Shown here: positions 8,211 through 17,461 of the stretch, piece after piece | Layout of the letters: every line of letters starts with the position of its first letter | Position numbering within the stretch: the stretch's first letter is position 1 | NCBI GenBank assembly: GCA_020723665.1 | Contig: DYIL01000020.1 | Coordinates: forward strand, 1 to 45,195 | Direction: 5' to 3' | Length of the DNA stretch: 45,195 nt | Source: Methyloversatilis universalis | GTDB lineage: Bacteria > Pseudomonadota > Gammaproteobacteria > Methylococcales > Methylococcaceae | Made by a program: the position numbers and the translations under genes | The notes under the pieces: generated by a model | Told to the model about the DNA's origin: nothing | The model's input: the letters and a program-made list of their open reading frames with translations, nothing else | The model's database searches: none

Positions 8211-11200
8211 TCACACGGCGAGTCTCTGCGTGCGCTCGGGCCGGATTGAAATCTGGCAAAGGACGACTTCCCAGTTATCGACCTGACAACGGCTTTCCCA
8301 TTCGGTTCCCCGGCATTGCCGTTTGCTGCGATGCACGATGGCGCTGATGCGCACGTCGTCGATCTCGCCGGCGGGCATTTCGAACTTTTGCGACAGACGT
8401 CCGACGATCAGGCCCCGCCGGTTTTTGAAAACCCAACGCTCATCGAGCCGGGCCAGATCGAGCGAATCTCCGACCTTGAGCATGGCTATGGCCCGGTGCA
8501 CCGGGTCAGCGGCGGGCTTGCGGCCGGCAAATCCGAGATCTACATGCGCCAAGCCCAATTGGACGTAGAGTTTGTTCAATGCGGCCTGAGGTTCGGGGAA
8601 CTCCGCCTGCGGTGTTCTCACGATAAATTCGTCATCCTCGAGTTCGTGGGAGAAGGGATTCGGCCGCGCGATCGCCTCGCAAAGCGTCAAGGTTTCCCGG
8701 GCGCGGGTCATGGCCACGTAGTAGAGACGGCGTTCCTCGCCCGGCTCACCGTTCCGCCAATCGTCCCCGTCGAGGATGAGAACATGCTTAAACTCCCGTC
8801 CTTTCGCCGCATGGACGGTGGACAGGGTGATGCGTCCCACCGCCTGGTGGCGGGACTCGCTGCCGTATTCGTAGATCCAGTCCAGCGCTTGGCCGACCGG
8901 GATCGGCATCCCTCGCCAGGCATCCTCGAGTTCCAGAACGCAATGTTCCAAAAGTTCCAGCCAAGGGTTGTCCGCCGACCGGTCGAAGCGTTTTCGTACC
9001 CATTCGCGTAAGGCGCCGTTCCTCAGAAGTTTGCGTTTGTGCGCGCGCAAGAGCTGGATGAGGCATCTGCCTTCGCGGGTCTGGTGCAACTCCGGCTGGC
9101 CGCCGGATCGGTGCGTTTCGGCCAACCGGTAGGGAATCCCGGCCCACTCGCAATAGGCCCGGACCGGTCCCAGGGCGGCATGGGTGCGACCGAGAACCGC
9201 GAAATCGGACCAATCGGCGTTGAGAGCCAGCGCTTTCAAGCGTTCCAGTTCGCGCATCGCGACCTGGGTTTCCCGATTCCGATCCGGCGGGACCTCGAGA
9301 ATATGAACCCGGCCTTTCGCCACGAGGTCCAGCCGTTCCCAACGTCCGCCGCCCGGCTGGTCGCGGCGCGCGCGGTCGATACGGATGGGGTAATCGGCTT
9401 TCAGGCGCTCGGGACTCCCCTCGATGACGGCATTCGCGGCCGAGATGATGTGCGCGGTCGAGCGGTAGTTTTCGATGAGATATTCGGTCTCGGCCTCGTA
9501 ATCGGCGGCGAAACGGCGGATGAATTCGACGTTGGTCTGGCGGAAGGCATAGATGTTCTGATCGTCGTCGCCAACCGCCAGGATGGTCAGCTTCGCGTCC
9601 CGATCCTTGAGGGTCCGGCCGGTCAGGGCGCCGATCAGCCGGTATTGGAGCGCATCGATGTCCTGATACTCGTCGACCAAGACGAACCGATAACCGCGCA
9701 GCAGGCGTTCCCGCAATTCGTCCGGGTCGTCGCCGATCTCCGCTTTTCCTTCCAGGAGATCGATGGCCCTCTGCAAAATCTCGTCGAACACGATCTCCTG
9801 CCCCGCCTCGGCGGCGACGGCCAGGCTGGTGCCGGTCAAACGCAGCGCGAGCGCGTGGTAGGTCAGCACGGTGACGCCGTAGGCATCATTGCCAACCAGA
9901 GCGTGAAGCCGGCGGCGGACCTCGTAGGCGGCGGCCCGGTTGAAGGTCAGGACGATGATGCTGTCCGGCGGGACTCTCGACACGCGCAGCAAATAGGCAA
10001 CCCGGTGGACGATCACCCGGGTCTTGCCGGAACCGGGGCCGGCTAGGATTAGGCGGTTGACATCGGTCTTCTCCGATACCAGGCGTTCCTGAACGGGATG
10101 CCGAAGTTCGGAGACGATGCGGCGATAGGACTCTTCCGTGGTCGCGAGATCCAGGATCTCCCGCCGGTTCGCGAAATATTCCCGAACGAAGCGCGTCTTG
10201 GGCCAGCTGAAATAAGCCGCCACGTAGGCGAGCGCGTCGCCGAGTTTGGCCAATCCCTTGCGGGCGTATTCCTGGATCACGTGAACCTGGAAGTTCTTTT
10301 CCCGGTAATGCTCCCAAAGCGGCTCGTAATCGCTTTGCACGAAGCGCCGCTTCGCTTCTTCCGGCTGCAGGCGTATGGTCATGGCGGAGCGGAACACCGT
10401 CTTGCCGCGATCGAGGATCAGTACCTGGTTGTCGTGGAGATAGAGGAGCCCCTGGTTCAGCGCGGTGGTGACGTTCTTGAGGCGTCCAGCCAAAACCAGA
10501 TCGTCCTTGAGCAGTTGGGTTAGTTCGCCCATACGGCATTCGACTCGAAGGTCGACGCCTTTGAGATCCGACGGAAGGCGCCCGAGAAAATAGTGCAGCA
10601 GGCTTTGGGCGATATCCCGGCGCTTCGCGGCAATCTCCCGAATCTGGGCCCAGGACCGCCGGAGCCGGACGCGCAGATAATCCCGTCTCACCCGGCGCAC
10701 CTCGAACATGGCGCGCATCGCTTGCGACTCGCCGAAAGCTCGGCTCATGGTCCGCAATAAGGTCAAAAGCTCGTCCGGCAGCAGCTCGCATTCCGTGCGC
10801 CGTCTCAACTCCTGGCACAGCTGGCGCAGGTGCATGTCCTGCCACTCACCCTGGTCCGCATCCGGCGCGAGCTCCGGCAGCAGTTCCAGGAATCCGGCCT
10901 CCAGTCGGGTCACGCGCCGCAAGCGATCCTGGGACGAATCCTTCACCCCTTTCCGCAGCAGCACCGTCATGCCGATGTCGTTGGAAAGGACCTGCAACTC
11001 TTCCAATTGGTGCAGGATCCGCATGCACTCGTCGCTGGAAAGCCCGCTCTCGACCATCAAGGTATCGGTGCTGATGCCTTCGTCCGCATCGGCGTTCAGA
11101 ATGATCGCAACCAGACTCAGGTATTTCTTCCGGACCTCTTCCGAGAGATTGGCCTTGCGCAGCCGTTTTTCGACCTCACCGAGGGAGGAAACTTTCAGGC

Positions 11201-13370
11201 TCGCCGGGAAGACGCGCGTCTGGTTTTCGTCCCGCTCCAGAAATCGGCGGCGCTCCAGCCAGGCGACGGCGGTCTTCACCTTGGTGTCGGCGTCCGGGTT
11301 CTCCAGCTCGATCGCGGTCTCCACGGCATCCTCGGTCAAGATCTCGCCCGCCGTCACCACCACCGTATCCGACTTGATCCGCTTCGAGCGCCGGCGCAAG
11401 ACTCGGAGGATTTCAGCGATGTCCTGCCGGCTCAGACGCGAGCGGGCGGCCAGGGAAAACTGGGTTTCGACGTCTTCTTCGTCATAGAGAAGCACACAGC
11501 GGGCGTCGCTCCGGTCCCGTCCCGCACGCCCCGCTTCCTGCAGGTAGTTCTCCAGGGAGCCCGGTATTTCCGCATGGATCACCAGGCGGACGTCCGGTTT
11601 GTCGACGCCCATGCCGAAGGCGTTGGTAGCGACGATCACGCGCAGTTCGCCGTCGATGAAGGCTTTCTGGATCTCTTTCTTGAGACCGGAATCGAGCCCC
11701 GCATGAAAATAGGCGCACACCCAGCCCATGTCTTTCAGAAAGCCGGCGATTTCTTCCGCACTGGCACGCTTCGCGGTAAATACCACCGCCCCGCCCCGCA
11801 CGTCTTTGAGTTCTTTTTCGAGCAGGGTGTGAATCAATGGAAATTTCTCGGCCTTTTTGACCGGCAGGACTTCGAAATGGAGATTCGTGCGCTCGTGCCC
11901 GCCTTCGAAGCGCCGCAGCGTAATACCGAGCGTCTCGCGAAAATGCGATTCCAGATCTTGTATGACATCCAGTTTCGCGGTGGCCGTGTAGCCGTTGATG
12001 GGCGCGAGCGGATCCCCGTAATGCTCGCGGATGAAGCGGGAGACGTAGAGATAATCCGTCCGGAAATCGTGCCCCCATTTCGAGAGACAATGGGCCTCGT
12101 CGAATACCCAGGCGCCGATCTGCCGGTGCCTGATCGCCTCCGTGAAGCTGCGGTTGCGGAACTGTTCGGGCGACACCAGGAGTATGCCGATGTCGCCGAG
12201 CCGAACCTTTTCCAGGACATCCTTGCGCTCGGGCATGGACAGCAAGCCGTTCAGGGCGGCGCCGCAAAAGATGCCCTGCCTGATCAAGTTATCGACCTGA
12301 TCCTTCATCAAGGACTGGAGCGGCGAGACGACGATGGTGAGGCCGCCGTCGCGCCAGTATCGCGACAGCGCGGGAAGCTGGTAACAGAGGGATTTGCCGG
12401 CGCCGGTCGGCAGAATCGCGAGCAGGTGTTCCCGCGCCATGCCGGCTCGCACGATGTCTTCCTGCAGCGACCCACCGGCGGCATTTCGGGGTTCGGCTCG
12501 GAAGTTCGGAAAGTTGAAGAAGCGTTCGAGTTCGGCCCTGACATCGTGATACCGGCCGCAATACGCGCAGTCGCTTCGGCCGCAGGCCGTGTCTCTGAGC
12601 TCCCGGATGAGTTCTCGGGTCTTGGGGATCTGATACAGAACCCAAGGCGGTAGAACGGAATTGCCGCCCGATACGCGCAACCAGGCGAGTACATAGGCCA
12701 AAGGCAGGTGACTGTCGGCCTGATCGAGATCCTCGGTGAGCAGTTGCCGAAGGCGGGTACCACAGACCTTGGAGCCGGCGAGATTCAGAAGAAAGTGGCG
12801 TACATCTTCGAGCCGTGGTTTCGGCGCCCCTCTCACGACGGAAAACAGACGGTCGTAATCCGAGCCCGGAACCCCAGATAACAAATAATGGTAACAGGCG
12901 AGTTCCTCGGGGCTCTGGACCCGAAGTTGCTCGAATGCGCTCATTTGGTCCTCGAACAGCCGAAAACTCAAGTGGGCGTCCTTGAGCGGATCGTTCCCGG
13001 AATCCTTGACGAGCTTGTAGTCCTTGACCAGGCTGTGATACGGGTTCTGTGGAAACGCGAGCGGCGAAAGCCAGAGCGTGTCGACGACGGGAAGCCCGAA
13101 CAGCGCGAGATCGGGGAAAAGGGATTTCAAAACCGGCAAATCGTGCCCGGTAATGTTGTGGCCCAGCAGGAACTCCGCACCGACGCTCAGCCGGTCCAGC
13201 GCCGCCCGAAGTTCGAGGGTCGAAAACGTGCCTTGAAAATGGACATGCCGACCGGTATCCGCGCGCCATGCGCCGATCTTGGTCAGCTTGACCTCGGCGC
13301 CGACCGTGGTTTCGATGTCGAGGCACAGGGCTCTGGGACGGAAGACGGTTTTTGGAGAGTGTTGCGTCAT
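8211..13370 (-). CDS. DEDD-type exonuclease + RecQ helicase + UvrD helicase fusion
   Basis: One uninterrupted frame of about 1,719 residues carries three enzymes. Residues 12-150 form an RNase-H-like 3'-5' exonuclease (CLDIETT, LLGHNITGHD, DPLKDAHL). A Cys cluster (CGRSDCAYCGRYH, near 265) comes next. Residues 300-640 form a RecQ-type superfamily-2 helicase (LPTGAGKSLCYQLP, FDEAHCLSKWGHDF, QEAGRAGRDRSDA). Residues 1090-1600 form a UvrD/Rep superfamily-1 helicase (LILAGPGSGKTR, VDEYQDIDALQYR, DDDQNIYAFRQ, STVHAAKGREF, YYVAMTRARE). It should unwind and trim damaged or foreign DNA in the cytoplasm. I chose ATG 13370; a TTG four codons upstream is possible. All motifs look intact. A role in repair or in phage defence is inference. 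Confidence 0.88.
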   Translation of the reverse strand: MTQHSPKTVFRPRALCLDIETTVGAEVKLTKIGAWRADTGRHVHFQGTFSTLELRAALDRLSVGAEFLLGHNITGHDLPVLKSLFPDLALFGLPVVDTLWLSPLAFPQNPYHSLVKDYKLVKDSGNDPLKDAHLSFRLFEDQMSAFEQLRVQSPEELACYHYLLSGVPGSDYDRLFSVVRGAPKPRLEDVRHFLLNLAGSKVCGTRLRQLLTEDLDQADSHLPLAYVLAWLRVSGGNSVLPPWVLYQIPKTRELIRELRDTACGRSDCAYCGRYHDVRAELERFFNFPNFRAEPRNAAGGSLQEDIVRAGMAREHLLAILPTGAGKSLCYQLPALSRYWRDGGLTIVVSPLQSLMKDQVDNLIRQGIFCGAALNGLLSMPERKDVLEKVRLGDIGILLVSPEQFRNRSFTEAIRHRQIGAWVFDEAHCLSKWGHDFRTDYLYVSRFIREHYGDPLAPINGYTATAKLDVIQDLESHFRETLGITLRRFEGGHERTNLHFEVLPVKKAEKFPLIHTLLEKELKDVRGGAVVFTAKRASAEEIAGFLKDMGWVCAYFHAGLDSGLKKEIQKAFIDGELRVIVATNAFGMGVDKPDVRLVIHAEIPGSLENYLQEAGRAGRDRSDARCVLLYDEEDVETQFSLAARSRLSRQDIAEILRVLRRRSKRIKSDTVVVTAGEILTEDAVETAIELENPDADTKVKTAVAWLERRRFLERDENQTRVFPASLKVSSLGEVEKRLRKANLSEEVRKKYLSLVAIILNADADEGISTDTLMVESGLSSDECMRILHQLEELQVLSNDIGMTVLLRKGVKDSSQDRLRRVTRLEAGFLELLPELAPDADQGEWQDMHLRQLCQELRRRTECELLPDELLTLLRTMSRAFGESQAMRAMFEVRRVRRDYLRVRLRRSWAQIREIAAKRRDIAQSLLHYFLGRLPSDLKGVDLRVECRMGELTQLLKDDLVLAGRLKNVTTALNQGLLYLHDNQVLILDRGKTVFRSAMTIRLQPEEAKRRFVQSDYEPLWEHYREKNFQVHVIQEYARKGLAKLGDALAYVAAYFSWPKTRFVREYFANRREILDLATTEESYRRIVSELRHPVQERLVSEKTDVNRLILAGPGSGKTRVIVHRVAYLLRVSRVPPDSIIVLTFNRAAAYEVRRRLHALVGNDAYGVTVLTYHALALRLTGTSLAVAAEAGQEIVFDEILQRAIDLLEGKAEIGDDPDELRERLLRGYRFVLVDEYQDIDALQYRLIGALTGRTLKDRDAKLTILAVGDDDQNIYAFRQTNVEFIRRFAADYEAETEYLIENYRSTAHIISAANAVIEGSPERLKADYPIRIDRARRDQPGGGRWERLDLVAKGRVHILEVPPDRNRETQVAMRELERLKALALNADWSDFAVLGRTHAALGPVRAYCEWAGIPYRLAETHRSGGQPELHQTREGRCLIQLLRAHKRKLLRNGALREWVRKRFDRSADNPWLELLEHCVLELEDAWRGMPIPVGQALDWIYEYGSESRHQAVGRITLSTVHAAKGREFKHVLILDGDDWRNGEPGEERRLYYVAMTRARETLTLCEAIARPNPFSHELEDDEFIVRTPQAEFPEPQAALNKLYVQLGLAHVDLGFAGRKPAADPVHRAIAMLKVGDSLDLARLDERWVFKNRRGLIVGRLSQKFEMPAGEIDDVRISAIVHRSKRQCRGTEWESRCQVDNWEVVLCQISIRPERTQRLAV

Positions 13371-13566
13371 GCGTTCGTTCAACGCCAGTTAGGCAGGCCG
13401 GGAATCCTTTCCCGACGTCACGCCTTGGTCGAGCGTCTCGTTGGCAAGGGGTGGCCGGCCTACGCTATGCCCCCTTGTTGGTCGCTTATCCTTTCGCGAC
13501 ACCACGCTGCTCGGTCTGTGGCTTACGTCTCAGTTTCCAGGACGACATCTATAACGGTCGATTCAT

Positions 13567-13742
13567 CCTAAATCTGGTAGTCGGATACAACCTGCAAAGC
13601 GCTAGGCCCTCATCCCCAGCCCTTCTCCAAAAGGGAGAAGGGAGTTAGGCCCCTCGCCCTCTGGGAGAGGGGTTGGGGTGAAAGAATGCGGCGGCTGATC
13701 GGACATTGTGGTGATTTGGAAAATCCAACTGCGGTTTTTAGG
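13567..13742. repeat. MITE-like repeat, family A (complete copy)
   Basis: The element begins CCTAAATCTGGTAGTCGGAT and ends AATCCAACTGCGGTTTTTAGG-like, which are imperfect inverted repeats of each other. The inside contains CCCAGCCCTTCTCC, then GGGAGAAGGG, and CCCCTCGCCCTCTGGGAGAG. Partial copies are at 1333-1412 and 4551-4657. It fills most of the 394-base gap between the helicase fusion and recD2; nothing else is seen there. Confidence 0.75.
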
Positions 13743-13764
13743 CTCATCCGTTGACTCACAGTAA

Positions 13765-15954
13765 CTAAAGCGCCCCAAAGTCTCGAAGTCGAGCCGCCAG
13801 GTTCGTGAGCCGCCTCGAGGAGGTTCGTCGCCGAACCGCCATCGCCAACGCCTTCGGCTGCGCGATCAGGACGACCAGCCGCTTGCCGCGGGTTACCCCA
13901 GTGTAGACCAGATTCCGCTCGAGCAAGGTGTAATGCTGCATTGCCAGGGGAATCACCACGGCCGGATATTCGGAGCCCTGGGCCTTGTGGATGCTCGCCG
14001 CATACGCCAGCGACAATTCGTCGAGCTCGCCGAAATCATAGGTCACGTTGCGGCCATCGTAGTCGACCATCACCTGGCCTTCCTCGAGATCGATCCCGAC
14101 GATCTTCCCGATATCGCCATTGAAAACCTCCTTGTCGTAATTGTTGACCCGCTGCATGACTTTGTCGCCCGGCGCGAAGATGTTTCCGAAGCGGGCTAGC
14201 CTGGGTTCGCTCGAGCCGTTCAGGCGCTGCTGCAACTCCACGTTGAGCGCCCGAACACCGAGTCCGCCCCGGTTCATCGGCGTCAGCACTTGAAGGTCCT
14301 CGGTCGGGTCGAGCTGAAATCTTCTCGGGATCCTTACCGTCACCACTTCGATCAGCGTGTCGAACAATGCCTCCGGGGTTTCGACCTCTAGACAATAAAA
14401 ATCGCTGGCTTCACCCGGCGGGGTCTTCATCGGCCGCTGCCCCTGATTGATCCGATGAGCGTTGACGATGATCCTGGAGGTTTGCGCCTGGCGGAAAATC
14501 TCGGTCAGGCGGACGGTCGGAATCACTCCGGACTCGATGAGATCGGCCAGCACCGCGCCGGGACCGACCGAGGGCAGCTGATCGACGTCGCCCACGATCA
14601 GGAGTCCCGCGCTCGTCGGGATGGCCTTGAGCAGCTGATACATCAGTACGACATCCATCATCGAGGCCTCGTCGATCACCACCAGATCCGCCTCCAGCGG
14701 CCGCTGCTCGTTGCGGGTGAAGGCGAAAGCCTTGGGATCGAATTCGAGCAGCCGGTGCACGGTCTTGGCCTCCAGGCCGGTGGATTCGGTGAGCCGCTTG
14801 GCGGCGCGTCCGGTGGGCGCGCACAACAGCACGCGGACCTTCTTGGCCCTAAGAATCTTGAGCAGGCTGTTGACCAGAGTGGTCTTGCCGACGCCGGGAC
14901 CGCCGGTGATGATCGCGACCTTGCTCGTCGTCACCAGCCTTACCGCCGCACGCTGCGAGTCCGACAGATTCAGCCCGGTCTTCCCTTCGACCCAGGTTAT
15001 GGCCTTGTCCGCATCGATCTCGCCCCAGGGCGGCGGCCCTTCGAGCAGCCGCCTGAGCTGCTTCGCGCAGCCCGACTCGGCGCGATGGAGTCCGGCGAGA
15101 TACAGGGCCTCGCGCTCACCCACGGCTTCGCCGATCAACTGGCCTTCTTCGAGTTCGCTATCGATCGCCTCGACGATGGTTTCCTCGCGAATCTCCAGCA
15201 AAGGCACGGCCATCCCGACCAACTGGTCCCGATAGGCGGCGCAATGCCCCTGCTCCGACCATTGCTGCAACACGTGGCGAACTCCGGCTTGCGCCCGCAT
15301 GAGGGAATCGGCCGGAATCCCGAGACGCTGCGCCAGGACATCCGCCGTCTTGAAGCCGATGCCGTGAATGTCCAGCGCCAGCCGGTAGGGGTTTTCGGTC
15401 ACCTTCAGAATGGCCTCGTCGCCGTAGGTCTTGTAGATCCGGACCGCCCGCGAGGTGCCGACGCCATGGGACTGGAGAAACACCATGATGTCCCGGATCA
15501 CCTTCTGTTCGGCCCAAGCGGCGGTGATCCGCTCCCGCCGCTTGGGGCCTATGCCTTCGACCTCGGAGAGGCGTTCCGGCGTCTGTTCGATGACGTCGAA
15601 CACCGCCTCCCCGAAGGCCCTGACCAGCTTCCTGGCGAAATGGGGGCCGATGCCCTTGACCATGCCCGAGCCCAGATATTTTTCGATACCTTCCAGGGAA
15701 CTCGGCGGAATCACCCGAAGCTGGCGCGCCTTGAACTGTAAGCCGTGCTCGCGGTCGTTGACCCAGACGCCGATACACTCGATCTTTTCGCCCGCAGTGA
15801 CCGCAGCAGCGCTGCCCACCACCGTCACCAAATCGCGCTGCCCTCGAACCTTGACCCGCAGCACGCAAAAGCCCGTGGCATCGCTGTGAAAGGTCACGCG
15901 CTCGACGGTGCCGCTCAGGTGTTCGGATTCCGGAAAAGAGGACGGCGACGACAT
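13765..15954 (-). CDS. recD2: RecD2-type ATP-dependent DNA helicase
   Basis: The 729-residue length is typical of RecD2, the 5'-3' superfamily-1B helicase that works without RecBC. The N-terminal part has an OB-like domain ([20 protein letters not shown]) and helix-hairpin-helix segments ([51 protein letters not shown]). The helicase core has Walker [16 protein letters not shown] near residue 350, [10 protein letters not shown], Walker [23 protein letters not shown], and motif [23 protein letters not shown] near the C-terminus. It probably acts in DNA repair or replication restart. It lies next to another repair helicase but separated from it by a repeat, so there is no operon. Confidence 0.94.
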   Translation of the reverse strand: MSSPSSFPESEHLSGTVERVTFHSDATGFCVLRVKVRGQRDLVTVVGSAAAVTAGEKIECIGVWVNDREHGLQFKARQLRVIPPSSLEGIEKYLGSGMVKGIGPHFARKLVRAFGEAVFDVIEQTPERLSEVEGIGPKRRERITAAWAEQKVIRDIMVFLQSHGVGTSRAVRIYKTYGDEAILKVTENPYRLALDIHGIGFKTADVLAQRLGIPADSLMRAQAGVRHVLQQWSEQGHCAAYRDQLVGMAVPLLEIREETIVEAIDSELEEGQLIGEAVGEREALYLAGLHRAESGCAKQLRRLLEGPPPWGEIDADKAITWVEGKTGLNLSDSQRAAVRLVTTSKVAIITGGPGVGKTTLVNSLLKILRAKKVRVLLCAPTGRAAKRLTESTGLEAKTVHRLLEFDPKAFAFTRNEQRPLEADLVVIDEASMMDVVLMYQLLKAIPTSAGLLIVGDVDQLPSVGPGAVLADLIESGVIPTVRLTEIFRQAQTSRIIVNAHRINQGQRPMKTPPGEASDFYCLEVETPEALFDTLIEVVTVRIPRRFQLDPTEDLQVLTPMNRGGLGVRALNVELQQRLNGSSEPRLARFGNIFAPGDKVMQRVNNYDKEVFNGDIGKIVGIDLEEGQVMVDYDGRNVTYDFGELDELSLAYAASIHKAQGSEYPAVVIPLAMQHYTLLERNLVYTGVTRGKRLVVLIAQPKALAMAVRRRTSSRRLTNLAARLRDFGAL

Positions 15955-16129
15955 GGCAGACGGGATGATGTGAACACGGCTCCTCGCAGCCGAGTAAGCG
16001 ACGCCACCGTTTGACGATGGTCCTCGGCCTATTATCCCCGAGGCTTGGTGTATTTTGGCTATGGTTTCCCTTGTTTGGTACGGCCTCGGTGAGACGCTCT
16101 AGAAAGAAAGCGGCCTAGCTCGGATTTTG

Positions 16130-16165
16130 TAAGCCTGGGCTGAAACTATTGTCAGCGCAGGCTTA
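16130..16165. repeat. Hairpin beside the family C element
   Basis: TAAGCCTG at 16130 pairs with CAGGCTTA at 16158, with an inner CTGA/TCAG step and the loop AACTATTG. No T run follows, so it is not a standard terminator. The surrounding stretch 15955-16389 contains no gene. Confidence 0.55.
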
Positions 16166-16170
16166 CATGA

Positions 16171-16342
16171 TCCTAGAAACGGCAGTTGACCACTTCGATG
16201 CACCGGAAAAGTAGAATGTGGTGAGCGAAGCGAACCGCCCTTCGACCAGGCTCAGGACAGGCCCTTCGGCGGGGCTCAGGACAGGCTTGCCGGCCGCCCC
16301 GCCCGCCGCACACTCCAACACGTCCAACCGCCGTTTCTAGGA
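16171..16342. repeat. MITE-like repeat, family C
   Basis: The left end TCCTAGAAACGGCAGTTG and the right end CAACCGCCGTTTCTAGGA are inverted repeats with one mismatch over 18 bases. The inside holds two copies of the motif CAGGACAGG within CCCTTCG-type sequence. No coding capacity is present. Confidence 0.72.
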
Positions 16343-16389
16343 TGATGACAGAGAAAAAAATTCAGCGGCGACCGCTGACTTCTTCCTGT

Positions 16390-16698
16390 TCACCGCTTCT
16401 TCGGCAGCGGCTCGGCCACTTTCAAATGGGTTCGGGGCTCATTCTCACCCTCGGGACTGATCTGTCCCGCATCGGGTAACGCTTCGCCGGTGCAAAGCCA
16501 ATAGCCGTACTGTGGCCACTCGCGAGAGATCGCCTCGATATGCCAAGCGTATACCTTCTGCCTCTTGTGCTCCAGATTGCTGAGCTGGTTGGTTCCTATC
16601 CCCGTCTTTTGAGCGAATTCGTCCCTCGTCAGGCCCAGGGTCTTACGTAGTTGTTTGATTCGGTCGTTCGCGGCAAATTCGTCTAGTCCGGGCTTCAT
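16390..16698 (-). CDS. Xre-family repressor, phage/plasmid type
   Basis: The 102-residue protein has a Cro/C1-type helix-turn-helix (about 13-55: RIKQLRKTLGLTRDEFAQKT, GIGTNQLSNLEHKRQ) followed by a short tail (HIEAISREWPQYGYWLCTGE) of the sort seen in phage regulators. It is divergent from three tiny genes on the plus strand and probably represses them and itself. The intergenic region carries a perfect dyad AACATGCATGTT, a candidate operator. Likely a lysogeny or maintenance repressor of a small mobile element. Confidence 0.8.
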   Translation of the reverse strand: MKPGLDEFAANDRIKQLRKTLGLTRDEFAQKTGIGTNQLSNLEHKRQKVYAWHIEAISREWPQYGYWLCTGEALPDAGQISPEGENEPRTHLKVAEPLPKKR

Positions 16699-16701
16699 AA
16701 C

Positions 16702-16749
16702 TTGTACTATTTATATCTATGTATATAATACGCGTTCAACATGCATGTT
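16702..16749 (+). promoter_or_regulatory. Divergent control region: promoter and operator-like dyad
   Basis: TTGTAC (16702) and TATAAT (16724) are separated by 16 bases and point toward the three small plus-strand genes. Directly downstream is the perfect 12-base palindrome AACATGCATGTT (16738-16749), well placed to block transcription if bound by the Xre protein. The -35 box sits almost on the repressor start codon. Confidence 0.55.
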
Positions 16750-16780
16750 CTTTCCCAATGTAACGCAACGAGGGGACATT

Positions 16781-16993
16781 ATGGACGAACAGGTCATCCG
16801 TCAAGTGCTGTTGCTGCCGCACGTACAGGTGATGCACCGGGAGAAGTTCGCCGAGCTGGTCGGGGTATCGCCGGGCGTGGTCGAAGGCTGGGTCGATCGG
16901 GGCCAAGTGGACAGTATCGTCATCGGGAAGCATCGCCTGATCAACATGGTCAAGCTCACTCTGCGCTGTCTCGAACAGGAGACTTGTTCTTAG
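16781..16993 (+). CDS. Small helix-turn-helix protein, excisionase/Cox-like
   Basis: The 70-residue product has a MerR/excisionase-like DNA-binding segment: KFAELVGVSPGVVEGWVDRG followed by QVDSIVIGKHRLINMVKL. The start ATG 16781 is preceded by GAGGGG. It is the first gene opposite the Xre repressor, the usual place for the antagonist in a phage genetic switch. A role as activator or excisionase is inferred from position and fold only. Confidence 0.7.
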   Translation: MDEQVIRQVLLLPHVQVMHREKFAELVGVSPGVVEGWVDRGQVDSIVIGKHRLINMVKLTLRCLEQETCS

Positions 16994-17015
16994 GCCCGTC
17001 ACCGGGAAGGCACCG

Positions 17016-17270
17016 ATGTCGATCCATCAAACCGGAATTTCCCTCAGCGACCTTCAGTCCGTCTGTCAGACTATCGTGACCCGCTGGGCCGACCATATCC
17101 GCCGCGGCGGCAGCGTCGAACTCAGTTACATGATGTACCGGAACCAGCTTCAGGGCTTTCTGTTCCTTGCTGCCGGCACTGCAGGAGAGTACATTGTCAA
17201 GCGCGCCCAAAAAGCCATGGACACAGAGTATCGCCGCTTGAAGGATTGTGCAGGAAATTCGGGCAACTGA
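17016..17270 (+). CDS. Hypothetical 84-residue protein of the phage-like island
   Basis: Starts at ATG 17016 with AAGG upstream and ends three bases before the next start, so it is co-transcribed with its neighbours. The sequence (SLSDLQSVCQTIVTRWADHI, YMMYRNQLQGFLFLAAGTAG) shows no family I know. It is mainly helical with no signal peptide. Size and order of this cluster recall the early genes of Pf-type filamentous phages, but that is only a resemblance. Confidence 0.55.
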   Translation: MSIHQTGISLSDLQSVCQTIVTRWADHIRRGGSVELSYMMYRNQLQGFLFLAAGTAGEYIVKRAQKAMDTEYRRLKDCAGNSGN

Positions 17271-17272
17271 AG

Positions 17273-17461
17273 ATGGAACGATCCGAAAACCGCCATGCCG
17301 AGCGCCCGATGGCGTTTTCCCGTTTGTCGAGGCTTCTGGCCCGAACCGAGACTCGCGTCGCGCTCGCCGCGGTCGTGCTCGCCCTTGCGTGCATCGGCGT
17401 CGGCAGCTTGATCGCCGATCACCTGGTGACCGGTCGCCTCCTCACCGGAGCGCACGATTAA
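17273..17461 (+). CDS. Hypothetical 62-residue single-pass membrane protein
   Basis: The ATG at 17273 lies 3 bases after the previous stop. The N-terminal half is charged (MERSENRHAERPMAFSRLSR) and the C-terminal half has one membrane helix (VALAAVVLALACIGVGSLIA). Family not recognised. It ends the visible operon; no replication, coat or zot-like gene follows, so the element is incomplete or very small. Confidence 0.5.
   Translation: MERSENRHAERPMAFSRLSRLLARTETRVALAAVVLALACIGVGSLIADHLVTGRLLTGAHD

Noticed and set aside
10830..12653. 607-codon plus-strand frame
   Set aside because: Shadow of the GC-rich helicase fusion on the other strand, whose helicase motifs cover the same bases.
14455..15741. 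428-codon plus-strand frame
   Set aside because: Shadow of recD2; no domain is recognisable in it.
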